Assembly (NCBI RefSeq): GCF_022899355.1
Contig: NZ_JALJCK010000007.1
Span: 124,001 to 188,000, forward strand
DNA: 64,000 nt
Origin: Shinella yambaruensis
GTDB lineage: Bacteria > Pseudomonadota > Alphaproteobacteria > Rhizobiales > Rhizobiaceae
Reading direction: 5' to 3'
Shown: in pieces, positions 17,491 through 26,112 of the stretch
Layout of the letters: every line of letters starts with the position of its first letter
How positions within the stretch are numbered: the first letter of the stretch is position 1
The notes under the pieces: model-generated
The model's database searches: none
The model's input: only the letters and a program-made list of their open reading frames with translations
What the model was told of the DNA's origin: nothing
Position numbers and translations under genes: made by a program

Positions 17491-18593
17491 CGGCGGCGAA
17501 GATCCTCGACGCGGCGGTCTCGCCGGGGATGGGCGAGGGGGCGCGGCAGACGCCTCCGCTGCCGACCGGCTGGCCCCTTGCCTTCGCCGCGGCGCTGGCC
17601 GTCGCTTCCGTCGGCATCGGCTTTCTTGCCGGAGGCAGCGTCGCGATACTCGCTGGCGAGAGCATGCGGCTCGTCGGCGCGATTGCGGCCGCGCTCGCCG
17701 TCGCCTTCGCGCTCGGCATCCCCATGAGCCGCGCGTTGCGGGCGCGGCGCCTTTCGGCCGAGGCCTGGCGCGGGGGCGTTCCCGTCGCCGCGCGTGTCGA
17801 GGCGGCCCATGCCCGCCACCATGCCTTCACGGCGATGGGGCTCGGCCTCTTCCTTTTGCCCGTGCTCGCGGTCGCGACCTTCCTGACGATCAACGATGCG
17901 GTGGTCTACAAGACCTTCCTGCGCGGCGACGTCATCCTGGCGAGCCTTGTCGACGTCACCAAGGCCTTCGGCGCGAACCTCACGATCGCCGTCGCCGCGC
18001 AGGTCCTCTCCATGCTGCTCGGCCTGCTGCTCGCCATCGGCCGTTCGTTGCAGGGATCGAGCTTCGCGCTGGTGCGCGGCGTCTGCATCTTCTATGTCGA
18101 TATCTTCCGCAGCCTGCCGGCCATCGTCATCATCTACCTCGTCTGCTTCGGCGTGCCGCTGATGGGCATTCCCGTGCTCAGCGACGGCGATCCGATGCTC
18201 TATGCCATCGTCGCGTTGTCCCTGACCTATGCCGCCTATAACGGCGAGCAGTTCCGCGCCGGCCTCAAGGGCATCCATCACAGCCAGATCTCCGCCGCCC
18301 AGTCGCTCGGCATCCCGCCCGGCGCGGTGCTGCGCCTCATCGTGCTGCCGCAGGCCATGCGCCGCATCGCCGGCCCCATGCTCGGCAATTTCATCGCGCT
18401 GCAGAAGGATACCGCGCTGGTGAACATCGTCGGCATCGTCGATGCCTTCACCCAGGCCAAGATCTATTCCGCCAACTACTACAATCTCTCGTCTGTCACG
18501 GTGGTCTGCATCCTCTTCATCGCCATCACCATTCCGCAGACCCGGCTGGTCGACTACCTCGTCGCCCGCGCCGACACCAAGGAGGGCCGCTGA
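17487..18593 (+). CDS. Amino acid-type ABC permease with long N-terminal extension
   Basis: A 368-residue HisM/GlnP-class permease. The conserved core occupies about the last 230 residues and includes FYVDIFRSLPAIVIIYLV, YAAYNGEQFRAGLKGIHHSQ and the EAA loop SAAQSLGIPPGAVLRLIVLP. The first 130 or so residues add two hydrophobic segments and a long cytoplasmic stretch not seen in typical 220-280-residue members. The ATG at 17487 overlaps the binding-protein stop. It would form a homodimeric channel with the ATPase at 18595, as no second permease gene is present. Confidence 0.88.
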   Translation: MTAAKILDAAVSPGMGEGARQTPPLPTGWPLAFAAALAVASVGIGFLAGGSVAILAGESMRLVGAIAAALAVAFALGIPMSRALRARRLSAEAWRGGVPVAARVEAAHARHHAFTAMGLGLFLLPVLAVATFLTINDAVVYKTFLRGDVILASLVDVTKAFGANLTIAVAAQVLSMLLGLLLAIGRSLQGSSFALVRGVCIFYVDIFRSLPAIVIIYLVCFGVPLMGIPVLSDGDPMLYAIVALSLTYAAYNGEQFRAGLKGIHHSQISAAQSLGIPPGAVLRLIVLPQAMRRIAGPMLGNFIALQKDTALVNIVGIVDAFTQAKIYSANYYNLSSVTVVCILFIAITIPQTRLVDYLVARADTKEGR

Positions 18594-18594
18594 G

Positions 18595-19344
18595 ATGGCA
18601 AGGCCGCTGATCGAACTTGAGGGCATCGGCAAGTCCTACGGCACCTTCCGCGTCATCGACGGCATCGACCTCGATATCCCGCGCCATTCGGTCGTCTCGC
18701 TGATCGGCGCGTCGGGCTCGGGCAAGTCGACGCTGCTGCGCTGCCTCAACGGGCTGGAGGATATCCAGCAGGGCGAGATCCGCCTGGACGGCGAGGTGAT
18801 CTCCGGCCTCGGCATCGACCACGTGGCGCTGCGCCGACGCGTCGGCATGGTGTTCCAGAGCTACAACCTCTTTCCGCACATGTCGGTGCTCGGCAACTGC
18901 ACGGTCGCGCCCGTCATCACCGGCGCCTGCGGCCGGGAGGAGGCGGAGGCGCGGGCGCTCGCCATGCTGGAGCGCGTCGGCATGCGCGACAAGGCCAAGG
19001 CCTTTCCCGACCAGCTTTCCGGCGGCCAGCAGCAGCGCGTCGCCATCGCCCGCACCATGATCATGCAGCCGGAGGTGCTGCTGCTCGACGAGATCACCTC
19101 GGCGCTCGATCCCGAACTGGTGATGGAAGTGCTCGATCTGGTGCGCGATCTGGCGCAGCAGGGCATGACGATGCTACTCACGACGCACGAGATGAGTTTT
19201 GCGCGGGAAATCTCGGATAAAGTGTGCTTTCTCTACAAGGGCCGGATCCTGGAGGAAGGCCCGCCGGAGCAGGTGTTCGGCGCGCCGCGCGAGGCGGCGA
19301 CGCAATCCTTCCTGCGCCGGGTGACGGCCGCAGGAAGGCTATGA
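18595..19344 (+). CDS. Amino acid-type ABC importer ATPase (GlnQ/HisP class)
   Basis: A 249-residue ATPase with Walker [25 protein letters not shown], signature [14 protein letters not shown], Walker [16 protein letters not shown] and the switch His in [14 protein letters not shown]. Walker B reads DEIT rather than the common DEPT, a frequent variant. The ATG follows the permease stop by one base (TGAGATG). Completes the 16633-19344 importer. Confidence 0.93.
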   Translation: MARPLIELEGIGKSYGTFRVIDGIDLDIPRHSVVSLIGASGSGKSTLLRCLNGLEDIQQGEIRLDGEVISGLGIDHVALRRRVGMVFQSYNLFPHMSVLGNCTVAPVITGACGREEAEARALAMLERVGMRDKAKAFPDQLSGGQQQRVAIARTMIMQPEVLLLDEITSALDPELVMEVLDLVRDLAQQGMTMLLTTHEMSFAREISDKVCFLYKGRILEEGPPEQVFGAPREAATQSFLRRVTAAGRL

Positions 19345-19364
19345 GGTGAAGGCGGGCGCGGGGC

Positions 19365-19379
19365 GCCTGCCGGGCAGGC
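19365..19379 (+). terminator. Short hairpin after the ATPase gene
   Basis: GCCTGC and GCAGGC form a 6-bp stem with a 3-nt loop in the 50-bp gap before the GntR gene. A weak candidate terminator. Confidence 0.3.
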
Positions 19380-19394
19380 AGTGAAGGACATGTC

Positions 19395-20090
19395 ATGACG
19401 ACCATCGCGGCGGGCGCGGCCATGCTGCCGGACAGCGACAAGGCGGCCAAATCGGAGGAGCGCTTCAGTGACAAGGTATACGGCATCCTGCTCGACCGGC
19501 TGGTGCGCCTGCATTACCAGCCGCTGCAGCCGCTCAACGAGCGCGAGCTGACAACGGAGCTGGATATCGGGCTTGCCCCGATCCGCGAGGCGCTGCGGCG
19601 GCTGGAGGGCGAGCGTCTTGTGGTGATCTACCCCCGGCGCGGCATCTTCGCCGCCGATATCGGCCTGCGCGACCAGCAGTCGATCAAGGAGATCCGGCTG
19701 GAGATCGAGGGGCTGGCGGCCTCGCTCGCGGCCGTGCGCGCGACGACGCAGGAGCGTCAATCGCTGATGAAATTCGCCGAAAAGCTGGTGGAGGAGCGCG
19801 ACATCTCGCTCCAGATCGCCGGGGACGCCGAGTTCCATCGCCGCATCTACCGCATGGCGCGCAACGACTATCTTGCCGCGATGCTGACGCAGAACTTCAA
19901 TCTCGCTCTCCGCCTCTGGTATTTCTGCAACCAGAGCGCCCCATCGCAAAGCCCCGAGGCGGTCGATCACCGGCCGCTCGCCGTCGCCATCCTCGGCGGC
20001 GACAGCGAGGCGGCGCGCGGCCTGATGCGCGCGCACGTCGCCCATGATTCCGACCGCGTGCGCGATCTCCTGTTCAAGAGCGCCGGCTGA
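19395..20090 (+). CDS. GntR-family regulator, FCD (FadR) subfamily
   Basis: A 231-residue protein with an N-terminal winged helix (LNERELTTELDIGLAPIREALRRLEGERLVVIYPRRG) written here as the standard GntR pattern, and a C-terminal all-helical FCD ligand domain with EIRLEIEGLAASLAA and DAEFHRRIYRMARNDYL, whose Asp/His residues usually bind a metal and an organic acid. It lies 50 bp after the importer genes on the same strand and closely resembles the GntR at 43174, including the VVIYPRRG turn. Likely sensor of the importer substrate or its breakdown product. Confidence 0.9.
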   Translation: MTTIAAGAAMLPDSDKAAKSEERFSDKVYGILLDRLVRLHYQPLQPLNERELTTELDIGLAPIREALRRLEGERLVVIYPRRGIFAADIGLRDQQSIKEIRLEIEGLAASLAAVRATTQERQSLMKFAEKLVEERDISLQIAGDAEFHRRIYRMARNDYLAAMLTQNFNLALRLWYFCNQSAPSQSPEAVDHRPLAVAILGGDSEAARGLMRAHVAHDSDRVRDLLFKSAG

Positions 20091-20175
20091 TCGCGGCCCG
20101 GGCGGGCTTGCCGTTGCCGGGAGGCCGGGTTACACGGGGCCACAGGGCATCGACGCGATTGCCGGGGTAACGAGT

Positions 20176-20973
20176 TTGGCTGCTGACAACACGAAGGGTC
20201 CGGACGACGCCGATCCGCTGATGGTGCGGTCGGTGGAAAAGGCGTTCCGCGTGCTCGAGGCATTCGACGGCACGAACCGCAGCCTCAGCCTGGCGCAGAT
20301 CGGCGCCAGTGTCGGGCTCGACAAGAGCGCGGCGCAACGCTTCACCCACACGCTGAACCGGCTGGGCTACCTCCGGAAGGACCCGGTAACGAAGCGTTTC
20401 GAGCTCAGCCTGCGCAGCCTGGAGATGGCGCGCCATTTCATCACCGCCAACCCGATCGTCAACCAGGCGATGCCCTATCTCCTCCATCTCAGCCGCGAGA
20501 CGGAGGAGACGGTGAACCTGACCCTGCCGGACGGCGTGGACATCGTCTTCGCCGCCCGCTTCATGAGCCGGCACATGCTCAACACCGATGTGGTGGTGGG
20601 CACGCGCATGCCCGCCTTCTGCACGGCGCCGGGCCGGGCGATCCTTTCCCGCCTGCCGGCCGAGCAGGCTATCTCGCTGCTCGGGCGTTCGCCCCTGCAG
20701 GCCTTCACACCGCAAACGGTGCACACGGTCGAGGCCCTTGTCGCGCAGCTTAATATGGCCCGCCATGCCGGCTATGCCACGACCTGGGGCGAATTCTTCC
20801 CCGGCGATCTCTCGGTCGCGGCCGCCGTGCTCGACCAGGCCGGCCGGCCCGTGGCGGCAGTGAATATCGGCGTCTCCAACGCGCGCTACACGCCGGAGAA
20901 AGCCGAGGAGCTTTTTGCGCCGCTCGTCACCGCCGCCGCGCGCTCGATCTCGCAGGCGTCCCCGGCGTTCTGA
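20176..20973 (+). CDS. IclR-family transcriptional regulator (third of three)
   Basis: A 265-residue regulator with the IclR winged helix (SVEKAFRVLEAFDG; LAQIGASVGLDKSAAQRFTHTL) and ligand domain (LPDGVDIVFAARFMSRHML; RMPAFCTAPGRAILSRLP; DLSVAAAVLDQAGRPVAAVNIG). TTG at 20176 is the proposed start because an upstream frame extension would overlap the GntR gene; ATG 20221 is an alternative. It lies just before the acyl-CoA catabolic run at 21106, whose promoter region carries an ATCGTATT motif also found at 10444-10573, and is a good candidate for its regulator. Confidence 0.87.
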   Translation: MAADNTKGPDDADPLMVRSVEKAFRVLEAFDGTNRSLSLAQIGASVGLDKSAAQRFTHTLNRLGYLRKDPVTKRFELSLRSLEMARHFITANPIVNQAMPYLLHLSRETEETVNLTLPDGVDIVFAARFMSRHMLNTDVVVGTRMPAFCTAPGRAILSRLPAEQAISLLGRSPLQAFTPQTVHTVEALVAQLNMARHAGYATTWGEFFPGDLSVAAAVLDQAGRPVAAVNIGVSNARYTPEKAEELFAPLVTAAARSISQASPAF

Positions 20974-21045
20974 AATCCTGACACAAGGTCTTTTCGCGCA
21001 TCTCCGCCAGCCGGCGGCCGATCCTGCACGTCATGAAGAATCCCG

Positions 21046-21083
21046 TTGACAATTTCATGCATCGAAATACAATACATCGTATT
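21046..21083 (+). promoter_or_regulatory. Promoter and operator-like repeats of the acyl-CoA catabolic run
   Basis: TTGACA (21046-21051) and TACAAT (21068-21073) are 16 bp apart. Between them lies ATTTC...GAAAT (21052-21068), and AATACATCGTATT (21071-21083), an inverted repeat of AATAC/GTATT, covers the expected start site. The ATCGTATT core (21076-21083) matches the two motifs in the 10408-10629 gap. Confidence 0.6.
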
Positions 21084-21105
21084 AAATAGAAATACGGTGA
21101 TCGAC

Positions 21106-21879
21106 ATGGCAGATTTCATCCTGACGCAGCAGCATGGCGCATGCCGTGTCATCACGCTGAACCGTCCCGAGGTTCTCAATGCCTGGCACGCGCAAATGCG
21201 TGCCGATCTCGTAGAGGCGCTGGAAGCTGCCGAAGAGGATGCGTCCGTCGGAGCGATCGTCATGACCGGGTCGGGGGAGCGTGCCTTCGGCGCCGGGCAG
21301 GACCTCAACGAGACCAAGACCTTCGATCCCGACCGCGCGGAACTGTGGATCGGCGAATGGGAACGGCTCTACGACTGCATCCGCGGCCTGTCCAAGCCGC
21401 TGATCATGGCGTTGAACGGCCTTGCCGCCGGCTCGGCCTTCCAGGTCGCGCTGCTCGGCGATTTCCGCATCGGCCACGACGGCGTGAAGATGGGGCAGCC
21501 GGAGATCAATTCCGGCATCGCCAGCACCACCGGCCCGTGGATCATGATGGAGATGATCGGCCTTGCGCGCACGACCGACCTCACGCTGAGCGGGCGGATG
21601 ATGGAGGCGGCGGAATGCGCCGCGATCGGCCTGATCAACCGGATCGTGCCGCGCGAAGAGGTGCTTGCGGCAGCATTGGCGCTGGGCGAGGCGCTTGCCG
21701 CCAAGCCGCGGCTCGCCATGAAGCTCAACAAGCAGCGGTTCCGCGAAGTCACCGAGGCGCGCTTCCGCGATGCGCTCGCCGCCGGCGTGCGCAACCAGCG
21801 CATCGCCTATGGCGACGGCGAGCCCAACCGGATGATGGAAAAGTTCCTCGCCGCGAAGTCCGGGGCCAAATCCGGCTGA
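21106..21879 (+). CDS. Enoyl-CoA hydratase/isomerase (crotonase family)
   Basis: A 257-residue cytosolic enzyme that hydrates or isomerises enoyl-CoA thioesters. Visible are the CoA/oxyanion-hole segment FGAGQDLNETKTF, the second oxyanion strand ALNGLAAGSAFQVALLGDFRIG, and PEINSGIASTTGPW with the usual catalytic Glu position. ATG 21106 is chosen; GTG 21097 and an earlier in-frame start would run into the promoter. First gene of the run that continues with an acyl-CoA ligase 43 bp later. Confidence 0.9.
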   Translation: MADFILTQQHGACRVITLNRPEVLNAWHAQMRADLVEALEAAEEDASVGAIVMTGSGERAFGAGQDLNETKTFDPDRAELWIGEWERLYDCIRGLSKPLIMALNGLAAGSAFQVALLGDFRIGHDGVKMGQPEINSGIASTTGPWIMMEMIGLARTTDLTLSGRMMEAAECAAIGLINRIVPREEVLAAALALGEALAAKPRLAMKLNKQRFREVTEARFRDALAAGVRNQRIAYGDGEPNRMMEKFLAAKSGAKSG

Positions 21880-21922
21880 TCCGCGTCCGCTTTCGATATC
21901 AACGACGTTCCAGGACCTCAGC

Positions 21923-23467
21923 GTGCAAGACCAAGGTTTCGTTTCCCGCCTGCCGGCCCGCGCCGCCGCCTCGCCCGAGGCCATCTATGCGACCTTCGAT
22001 GGCGAGCCGATCACCTTCGCGGATCTGCACCGCAAGTCGGACAGCGTGGCGGTCGAGCTGCGCCGCCTGGGTGTTGCGAAGGACGATCGCGTGGCGCTCA
22101 TGCTGCGCAACAGCCCCGACAGCCTTGCCGTGCTGTTCGCCATCGCCAAATGCGGCGCCGTCTGGGTGCCCGTCAACGTGCAGCTGCGCGGCGACGGCCT
22201 GAAATACATCCTGGACCATTGCGATCCGCGCGTCGTCTTCGCCGACCGCGATCTCTTCCCGGATCTCCTGGCATGTGGCGCCGACATGCGCGCCTTCCGG
22301 CTCGTCGCCGAGGCGGGAGAGGCGGATAGCCTCGATGGGCTCGCCGGCCGCGGCCATGTCTTTTCCGAACCGCTGCCCGCGGCGGACGACCTCTTTGCGC
22401 TGAACTATACGTCCGGCACCACCGGCCGGCCGAAGGGGGTGCGCGTCACCCACCGCATGCTGCGCTACGCCGCCGAAGGGGCGATGCTCTGCTCGGATGC
22501 CCGGGACGGCGACGTCTTCTTCGTCTGGGAGCCTCTCTACCATATCGGCGGCGCGCAGCTCATCCCGATCCCGCTGCTGCGCGAGGTCACGCTCGCCATG
22601 GTGCAGCGCTTCAGCGCCAGCCGCTTCTGGGATCAGGTGCGCGCCTGCGGCGCGACGCAGATCCACTATCTCGGCGGCGTCCTGCAGATTCTCCTCAAGC
22701 AGCCGGAAAGTGATCGGGACCGCGACCACAAAGTGCGCGTTGCCTGGGGCGGCGGTTGCCCGCGCGACATCTGGCGCGCCTTCGAGGCGCGCTTCGGCAC
22801 ACCACTGCGTGAATGCTACGGCATGACGGAATCCTCCAGCATCACCACGTTCAACGCCGCCGGCATCGTCGGGTCGGTCGGCACGCCGGTGCCGTGGCTT
22901 TCGGTGGAAATCCGCGATGAGCAGGGAGCGCCCGTGGCGGCTGGCGTGCCGGGCGAGATCGTCGTCCATCCGCGTCGGGAAGGCGCGGTCTTCGCCGGCT
23001 ATTTCCGCAACGAGGAGGCGACGGCGAGGGCGCTGCGCCCGGATGGCTTCCATACCGGCGACCTCGGCAGCATCGACGCCGACGGCAACCTTTATTTCCT
23101 CGGCCGCCTGACGGACAGCGTGCGGGTGAAGGGCGAGAACGTCTCGGCCTTCGAGGTGGAGCACGTCGCCGGCAGCCATCCGATGGTGGAGGATTGTGCG
23201 CTGATCGGCGTTGCGGCCGAGGTCGGCGAGCAGGAGATCAAGCTCTTCATCAAGCCGAAGGCGGGAGCCGCCATCGATTTGCCGGCCTTCTCCGCCTGGC
23301 TCGGCCAGCGGCTCGCCCCGTTCCAGAACCCCCGCTACCTTGCCGTGGTCGACGATTTCGAGCGCACGCCGAGCCAGCGCATCATGAAGCACCGGCTGCC
23401 CGCCTCCGTCGAAGGAAGCTGGGACAGGCGGCAGGCTCAAGGCCTCGAGAGGGGAAACGCAGAATGA
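21923..23467 (+). CDS. AMP-forming acyl-CoA ligase (CaiC/FadD-like)
   Basis: A 514-residue ANL-superfamily enzyme that activates a carboxylic acid to its CoA thioester with ATP. The P-loop NYTSGTTGRPKG is at about 161-172, the A5 motif is RECYGMTESS, A7 is FHTGDLGSID, the hinge/A8 stretch is GRLTDSVRVKGENVS, and a C-terminal lysine is present in RTPSQRIMKHRLP. The GRLTDSVRVKGENVSAFEVE form resembles crotonobetaine/carnitine-CoA ligases. GTG start. The stop overlaps the dehydrogenase start (ATGA). Supplies CoA esters for the hydratase upstream. Confidence 0.9.
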   Translation: MQDQGFVSRLPARAAASPEAIYATFDGEPITFADLHRKSDSVAVELRRLGVAKDDRVALMLRNSPDSLAVLFAIAKCGAVWVPVNVQLRGDGLKYILDHCDPRVVFADRDLFPDLLACGADMRAFRLVAEAGEADSLDGLAGRGHVFSEPLPAADDLFALNYTSGTTGRPKGVRVTHRMLRYAAEGAMLCSDARDGDVFFVWEPLYHIGGAQLIPIPLLREVTLAMVQRFSASRFWDQVRACGATQIHYLGGVLQILLKQPESDRDRDHKVRVAWGGGCPRDIWRAFEARFGTPLRECYGMTESSSITTFNAAGIVGSVGTPVPWLSVEIRDEQGAPVAAGVPGEIVVHPRREGAVFAGYFRNEEATARALRPDGFHTGDLGSIDADGNLYFLGRLTDSVRVKGENVSAFEVEHVAGSHPMVEDCALIGVAAEVGEQEIKLFIKPKAGAAIDLPAFSAWLGQRLAPFQNPRYLAVVDDFERTPSQRIMKHRLPASVEGSWDRRQAQGLERGNAE

Positions 23468-24567
23468 AGGCCGCCGTTCTCTATGGCTACAACGAGGACC
23501 TGGTGATCGAGGATGTGGCGATCGGCGAGCCGGGCGACCGCGAAGTCCTCGTGCGGATCATCGCCACCGGCGTCTGCCACAGTGACCTCAGCGCCGCCAG
23601 GGGCAAGTCGCGGCCGAAGCTGCCGATCATCCTTGGGCACGAGGCGGCCGGCATCGTCGAGCGCACCGGCTCGGCCGTATCCAAGGTCCGGAAGGGCGAC
23701 CATGTCATCCTCTCCTGGGCGCCGAACTGCGGCGAATGCTTCTATTGCCACAAGCGCCTGCCGACCATGTGCGACACCTATGGCGAGGCCGCCGGCGGCG
23801 GAACGCTCTGGAACGGCGCGCAAAGGCTCGGCAGCGCCGAAAAGCCAGTCCATCACTTCACCTGCGTGTCGAGCTTCGCCGAATTCGCCGTCGTGCCGGA
23901 ATCGGGTTGCGCGCGGATCGAGAAGGACATTCCCTTCGAGGTGGCTGCGCTCGTCGGCTGCGCGGTGACGACCGGCTTCGGCGCCGTCGTCAACGATGCG
24001 CGCGTCGAGCCCGGCGAGGTCGTCGGCGTGATCGGCGTCGGCGGCGTCGGCATCAACGCCATCCATGCGGCGTCGTTGGCCGGCGCGGAAGCGGTCGTGG
24101 CGATCGACATCAACCCGGAAAAGGAAGCGGTCGCCCGCTCGTTCGGGGCGACGCACTTCCTCAATTCCGCGACGCAGGACGTCACTGCGGAACTCAAGGC
24201 GCTGAGCCGCGGCCGCGGCCCGGACAGCATGATCGACTGCACCGGCCGGCCGGCGGCCATCGCACTTGCCTATGACGGCGTCCGGCTTGGCGGCGCGGTG
24301 ATTTCCGTCGGCATCGCGGCGAAGGGCGAGATGGTTTCCCTGCCGGCCTCGACGCTGCCGAACACCCAGAAGCGCATCATCGGCAGCAACTACGGCGGCG
24401 GGGTTCCCGAGCGTGATTTCGAGCGCATCCTTGGCCTCTACCGGGCCGGACGCTTCGACCTCGACCGCCAGGTCGGCGAGCGCGTGCCGCTGGAGCGGAT
24501 CAACGAGGCCTTCGGCTGGCTGGAGCAGGGCGTTCTTGCCCGCACGCTCGTGTGCTTCGACCGCTGA
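23464..24567 (+). CDS. Zinc-dependent medium-chain alcohol dehydrogenase
   Basis: A 367-residue MDR enzyme. Catalytic zinc ligands are C38 in ATGVCHSD and H59-E60 in LGHEAAGIVE; the structural zinc site is C89, C92, C95 and C103 (NCGECFYCHKRLPTMC). The NAD(P) fold begins VVGVIGVGGVGINAI. It resembles class III/NDMA-type alcohol dehydrogenases. The start overlaps the ligase stop. It likely yields an aldehyde for the dehydrogenase gene 24 bp downstream. Confidence 0.9.
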   Translation: MKAAVLYGYNEDLVIEDVAIGEPGDREVLVRIIATGVCHSDLSAARGKSRPKLPIILGHEAAGIVERTGSAVSKVRKGDHVILSWAPNCGECFYCHKRLPTMCDTYGEAAGGGTLWNGAQRLGSAEKPVHHFTCVSSFAEFAVVPESGCARIEKDIPFEVAALVGCAVTTGFGAVVNDARVEPGEVVGVIGVGGVGINAIHAASLAGAEAVVAIDINPEKEAVARSFGATHFLNSATQDVTAELKALSRGRGPDSMIDCTGRPAAIALAYDGVRLGGAVISVGIAAKGEMVSLPASTLPNTQKRIIGSNYGGGVPERDFERILGLYRAGRFDLDRQVGERVPLERINEAFGWLEQGVLARTLVCFDR

Positions 24568-24591
24568 CCCATCCTATCGAACGAGGAAGAC

Positions 24592-26025
24592 ATGTATCCC
24601 GATACCCAACTCTTCATCGCCGGCAAATGGATCAATGGCGCGGACGGCGAGACGCTGCCCGTCCTCAACCCGGCGACCGGCGGCGAGATCGGCCGCGTCG
24701 CAAAGGCGGCGACGGCCGACATGGATCGTGCGCTTGCCGCCGCCGATGCGGCTTTCGCCATATGGCGCAGGACGACCGCGCGTGAGCGCGCAAAGCTGCT
24801 GCATGCCGCTGCCGACAATCTGCGCGCCCGTATCGAGGAGATCGCGCCGATCCTGACCATGGAGCAGGGCAAGCCGCTTGCCGAAGCCCGCTCCGAACTG
24901 CGCAATGCCGATGATGTGATCCGCTGGTTCGCGGAGGAGGCGATCCGCTCCTATGGCCGCATCATTCCGGCGCGCAGGCCCGGTATGCAGCAGATGGTCA
25001 TGAAGGAGCCGGTCGGCGTCGTCGCGGCCTTCACGCCATGGAACTATCCGGTCGCCCAGGCCATCCGGAAGATCTGCGCAGCCCTTGCGGCAGGTTGCAC
25101 CGTCATCCTGAAGGCCGCAGAGGAGGCGCCCGCATCCTGCGCCGCGATGATCCGCGCCTTCGCCGATGCGGGCTTTCCGGACGGGACGGTCAACCTTCTC
25201 TACGGCGTCCCCTCGGAAATCTCCGAATATCTCATTCCGCACCCGACCATCCGCAAGGTCTCCTTCACGGGCTCGACGCCGGTCGGCAAGCACCTGACGG
25301 CACTTGCCGGCGCGCATATGAAACGGGTGACGATGGAACTCGGCGGGCACGCGCCCTGCATCGTCTGCGCGGATGCGGACCTCTCCTCCGCCGTCTCGAT
25401 GCTCGCCGGCCACAAGTTCCACAATGCCGGCCAGGTCTGCATCGCGCCGACGCGCGTGCTGGCGGAAGAACCCGTCTATGAAACTGTGCTCGACGGTTTC
25501 GTCGCCGCAGCGAAGGCCGTGAAGGTGGGGGACGGGCTCTCGCAAGACGTCGACATGGGGCCGATGGCGAATGCGCGCCGGCTCGACGCCATGGACCGCC
25601 TGATCGGCGACGCCGTCGCGCGGGGTGGCCGCCTCCTGACGGGCGGCAGCCGCATCGGCAATGCCGGCTTCTTCTTCGAGCCGACGGTGCTCGCCGACGT
25701 GCCGCAGGATGCGGCGATCATGAACGAGGAGCCGTTCGGGCCGGTGGTGGTCGTCAACCGTTTCGCGACGGTCGACGCGGCGATTACTGAAGCGAACCGG
25801 CTGCCCTTCGGCCTTGCCGCCTATGCCTTCACGCGGTCCCAGAAGAACGCGCAACGCTTCGCCGAGGACATCGAGACGGGCATGCTCTCGATCAACGACT
25901 ATGGTCTTGCCTATGCCGAGGTCCCGTTCAACGGCGTGAAGGATTCCGGTTACGGCTCCGAGGGCGGGCCGGAGGCGCTGGAAACCTTCCAGTCCATAAA
26001 GTTCGTTTCGCAGACGAATCTATAG
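24592..26025 (+). CDS. NAD(P)-dependent aldehyde dehydrogenase, succinate-semialdehyde dehydrogenase-like
   Basis: A 477-residue ALDH. The cofactor segment FTPWNYPVAQAIRKICAALAAGC, the general base Glu249 in MELGGHAPCIV, the nucleophile Cys283 in NAGQVCIAPTR, and EEPFGPVVVVNRF near the C-terminus are all intact. The GabD/ALDH5-like pattern fits oxidation of a semialdehyde or aldehyde to the acid, which the neighbouring ligase could then activate. ATG 24592 follows GAGGAAGAC. Confidence 0.92.
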   Translation: MYPDTQLFIAGKWINGADGETLPVLNPATGGEIGRVAKAATADMDRALAAADAAFAIWRRTTARERAKLLHAAADNLRARIEEIAPILTMEQGKPLAEARSELRNADDVIRWFAEEAIRSYGRIIPARRPGMQQMVMKEPVGVVAAFTPWNYPVAQAIRKICAALAAGCTVILKAAEEAPASCAAMIRAFADAGFPDGTVNLLYGVPSEISEYLIPHPTIRKVSFTGSTPVGKHLTALAGAHMKRVTMELGGHAPCIVCADADLSSAVSMLAGHKFHNAGQVCIAPTRVLAEEPVYETVLDGFVAAAKAVKVGDGLSQDVDMGPMANARRLDAMDRLIGDAVARGGRLLTGGSRIGNAGFFFEPTVLADVPQDAAIMNEEPFGPVVVVNRFATVDAAITEANRLPFGLAAYAFTRSQKNAQRFAEDIETGMLSINDYGLAYAEVPFNGVKDSGYGSEGGPEALETFQSIKFVSQTNL

Positions 26026-26045
26026 AAATCATTCAAATGAAATCT

Positions 26046-26055
26046 TGACTTCATT
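26046..26055 (+). promoter_or_regulatory. TTGACTTCAT element upstream of the third ADC-like gene
   Basis: TTGACTTCAT occurs 58 bp upstream of the ADC-like start in an AT-rich 87-bp gap; the same ten bases recur at 33169-33178 before the XRE-cupin regulator gene. It may be a -35 element plus part of an operator shared by the two promoters. Confidence 0.4.
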
Positions 26056-26112
26056 TTTTCATTGGTGTGAACTTCTGCTTGACATGAACATACAGGAAAG
26101 ACCCGATCTCCG

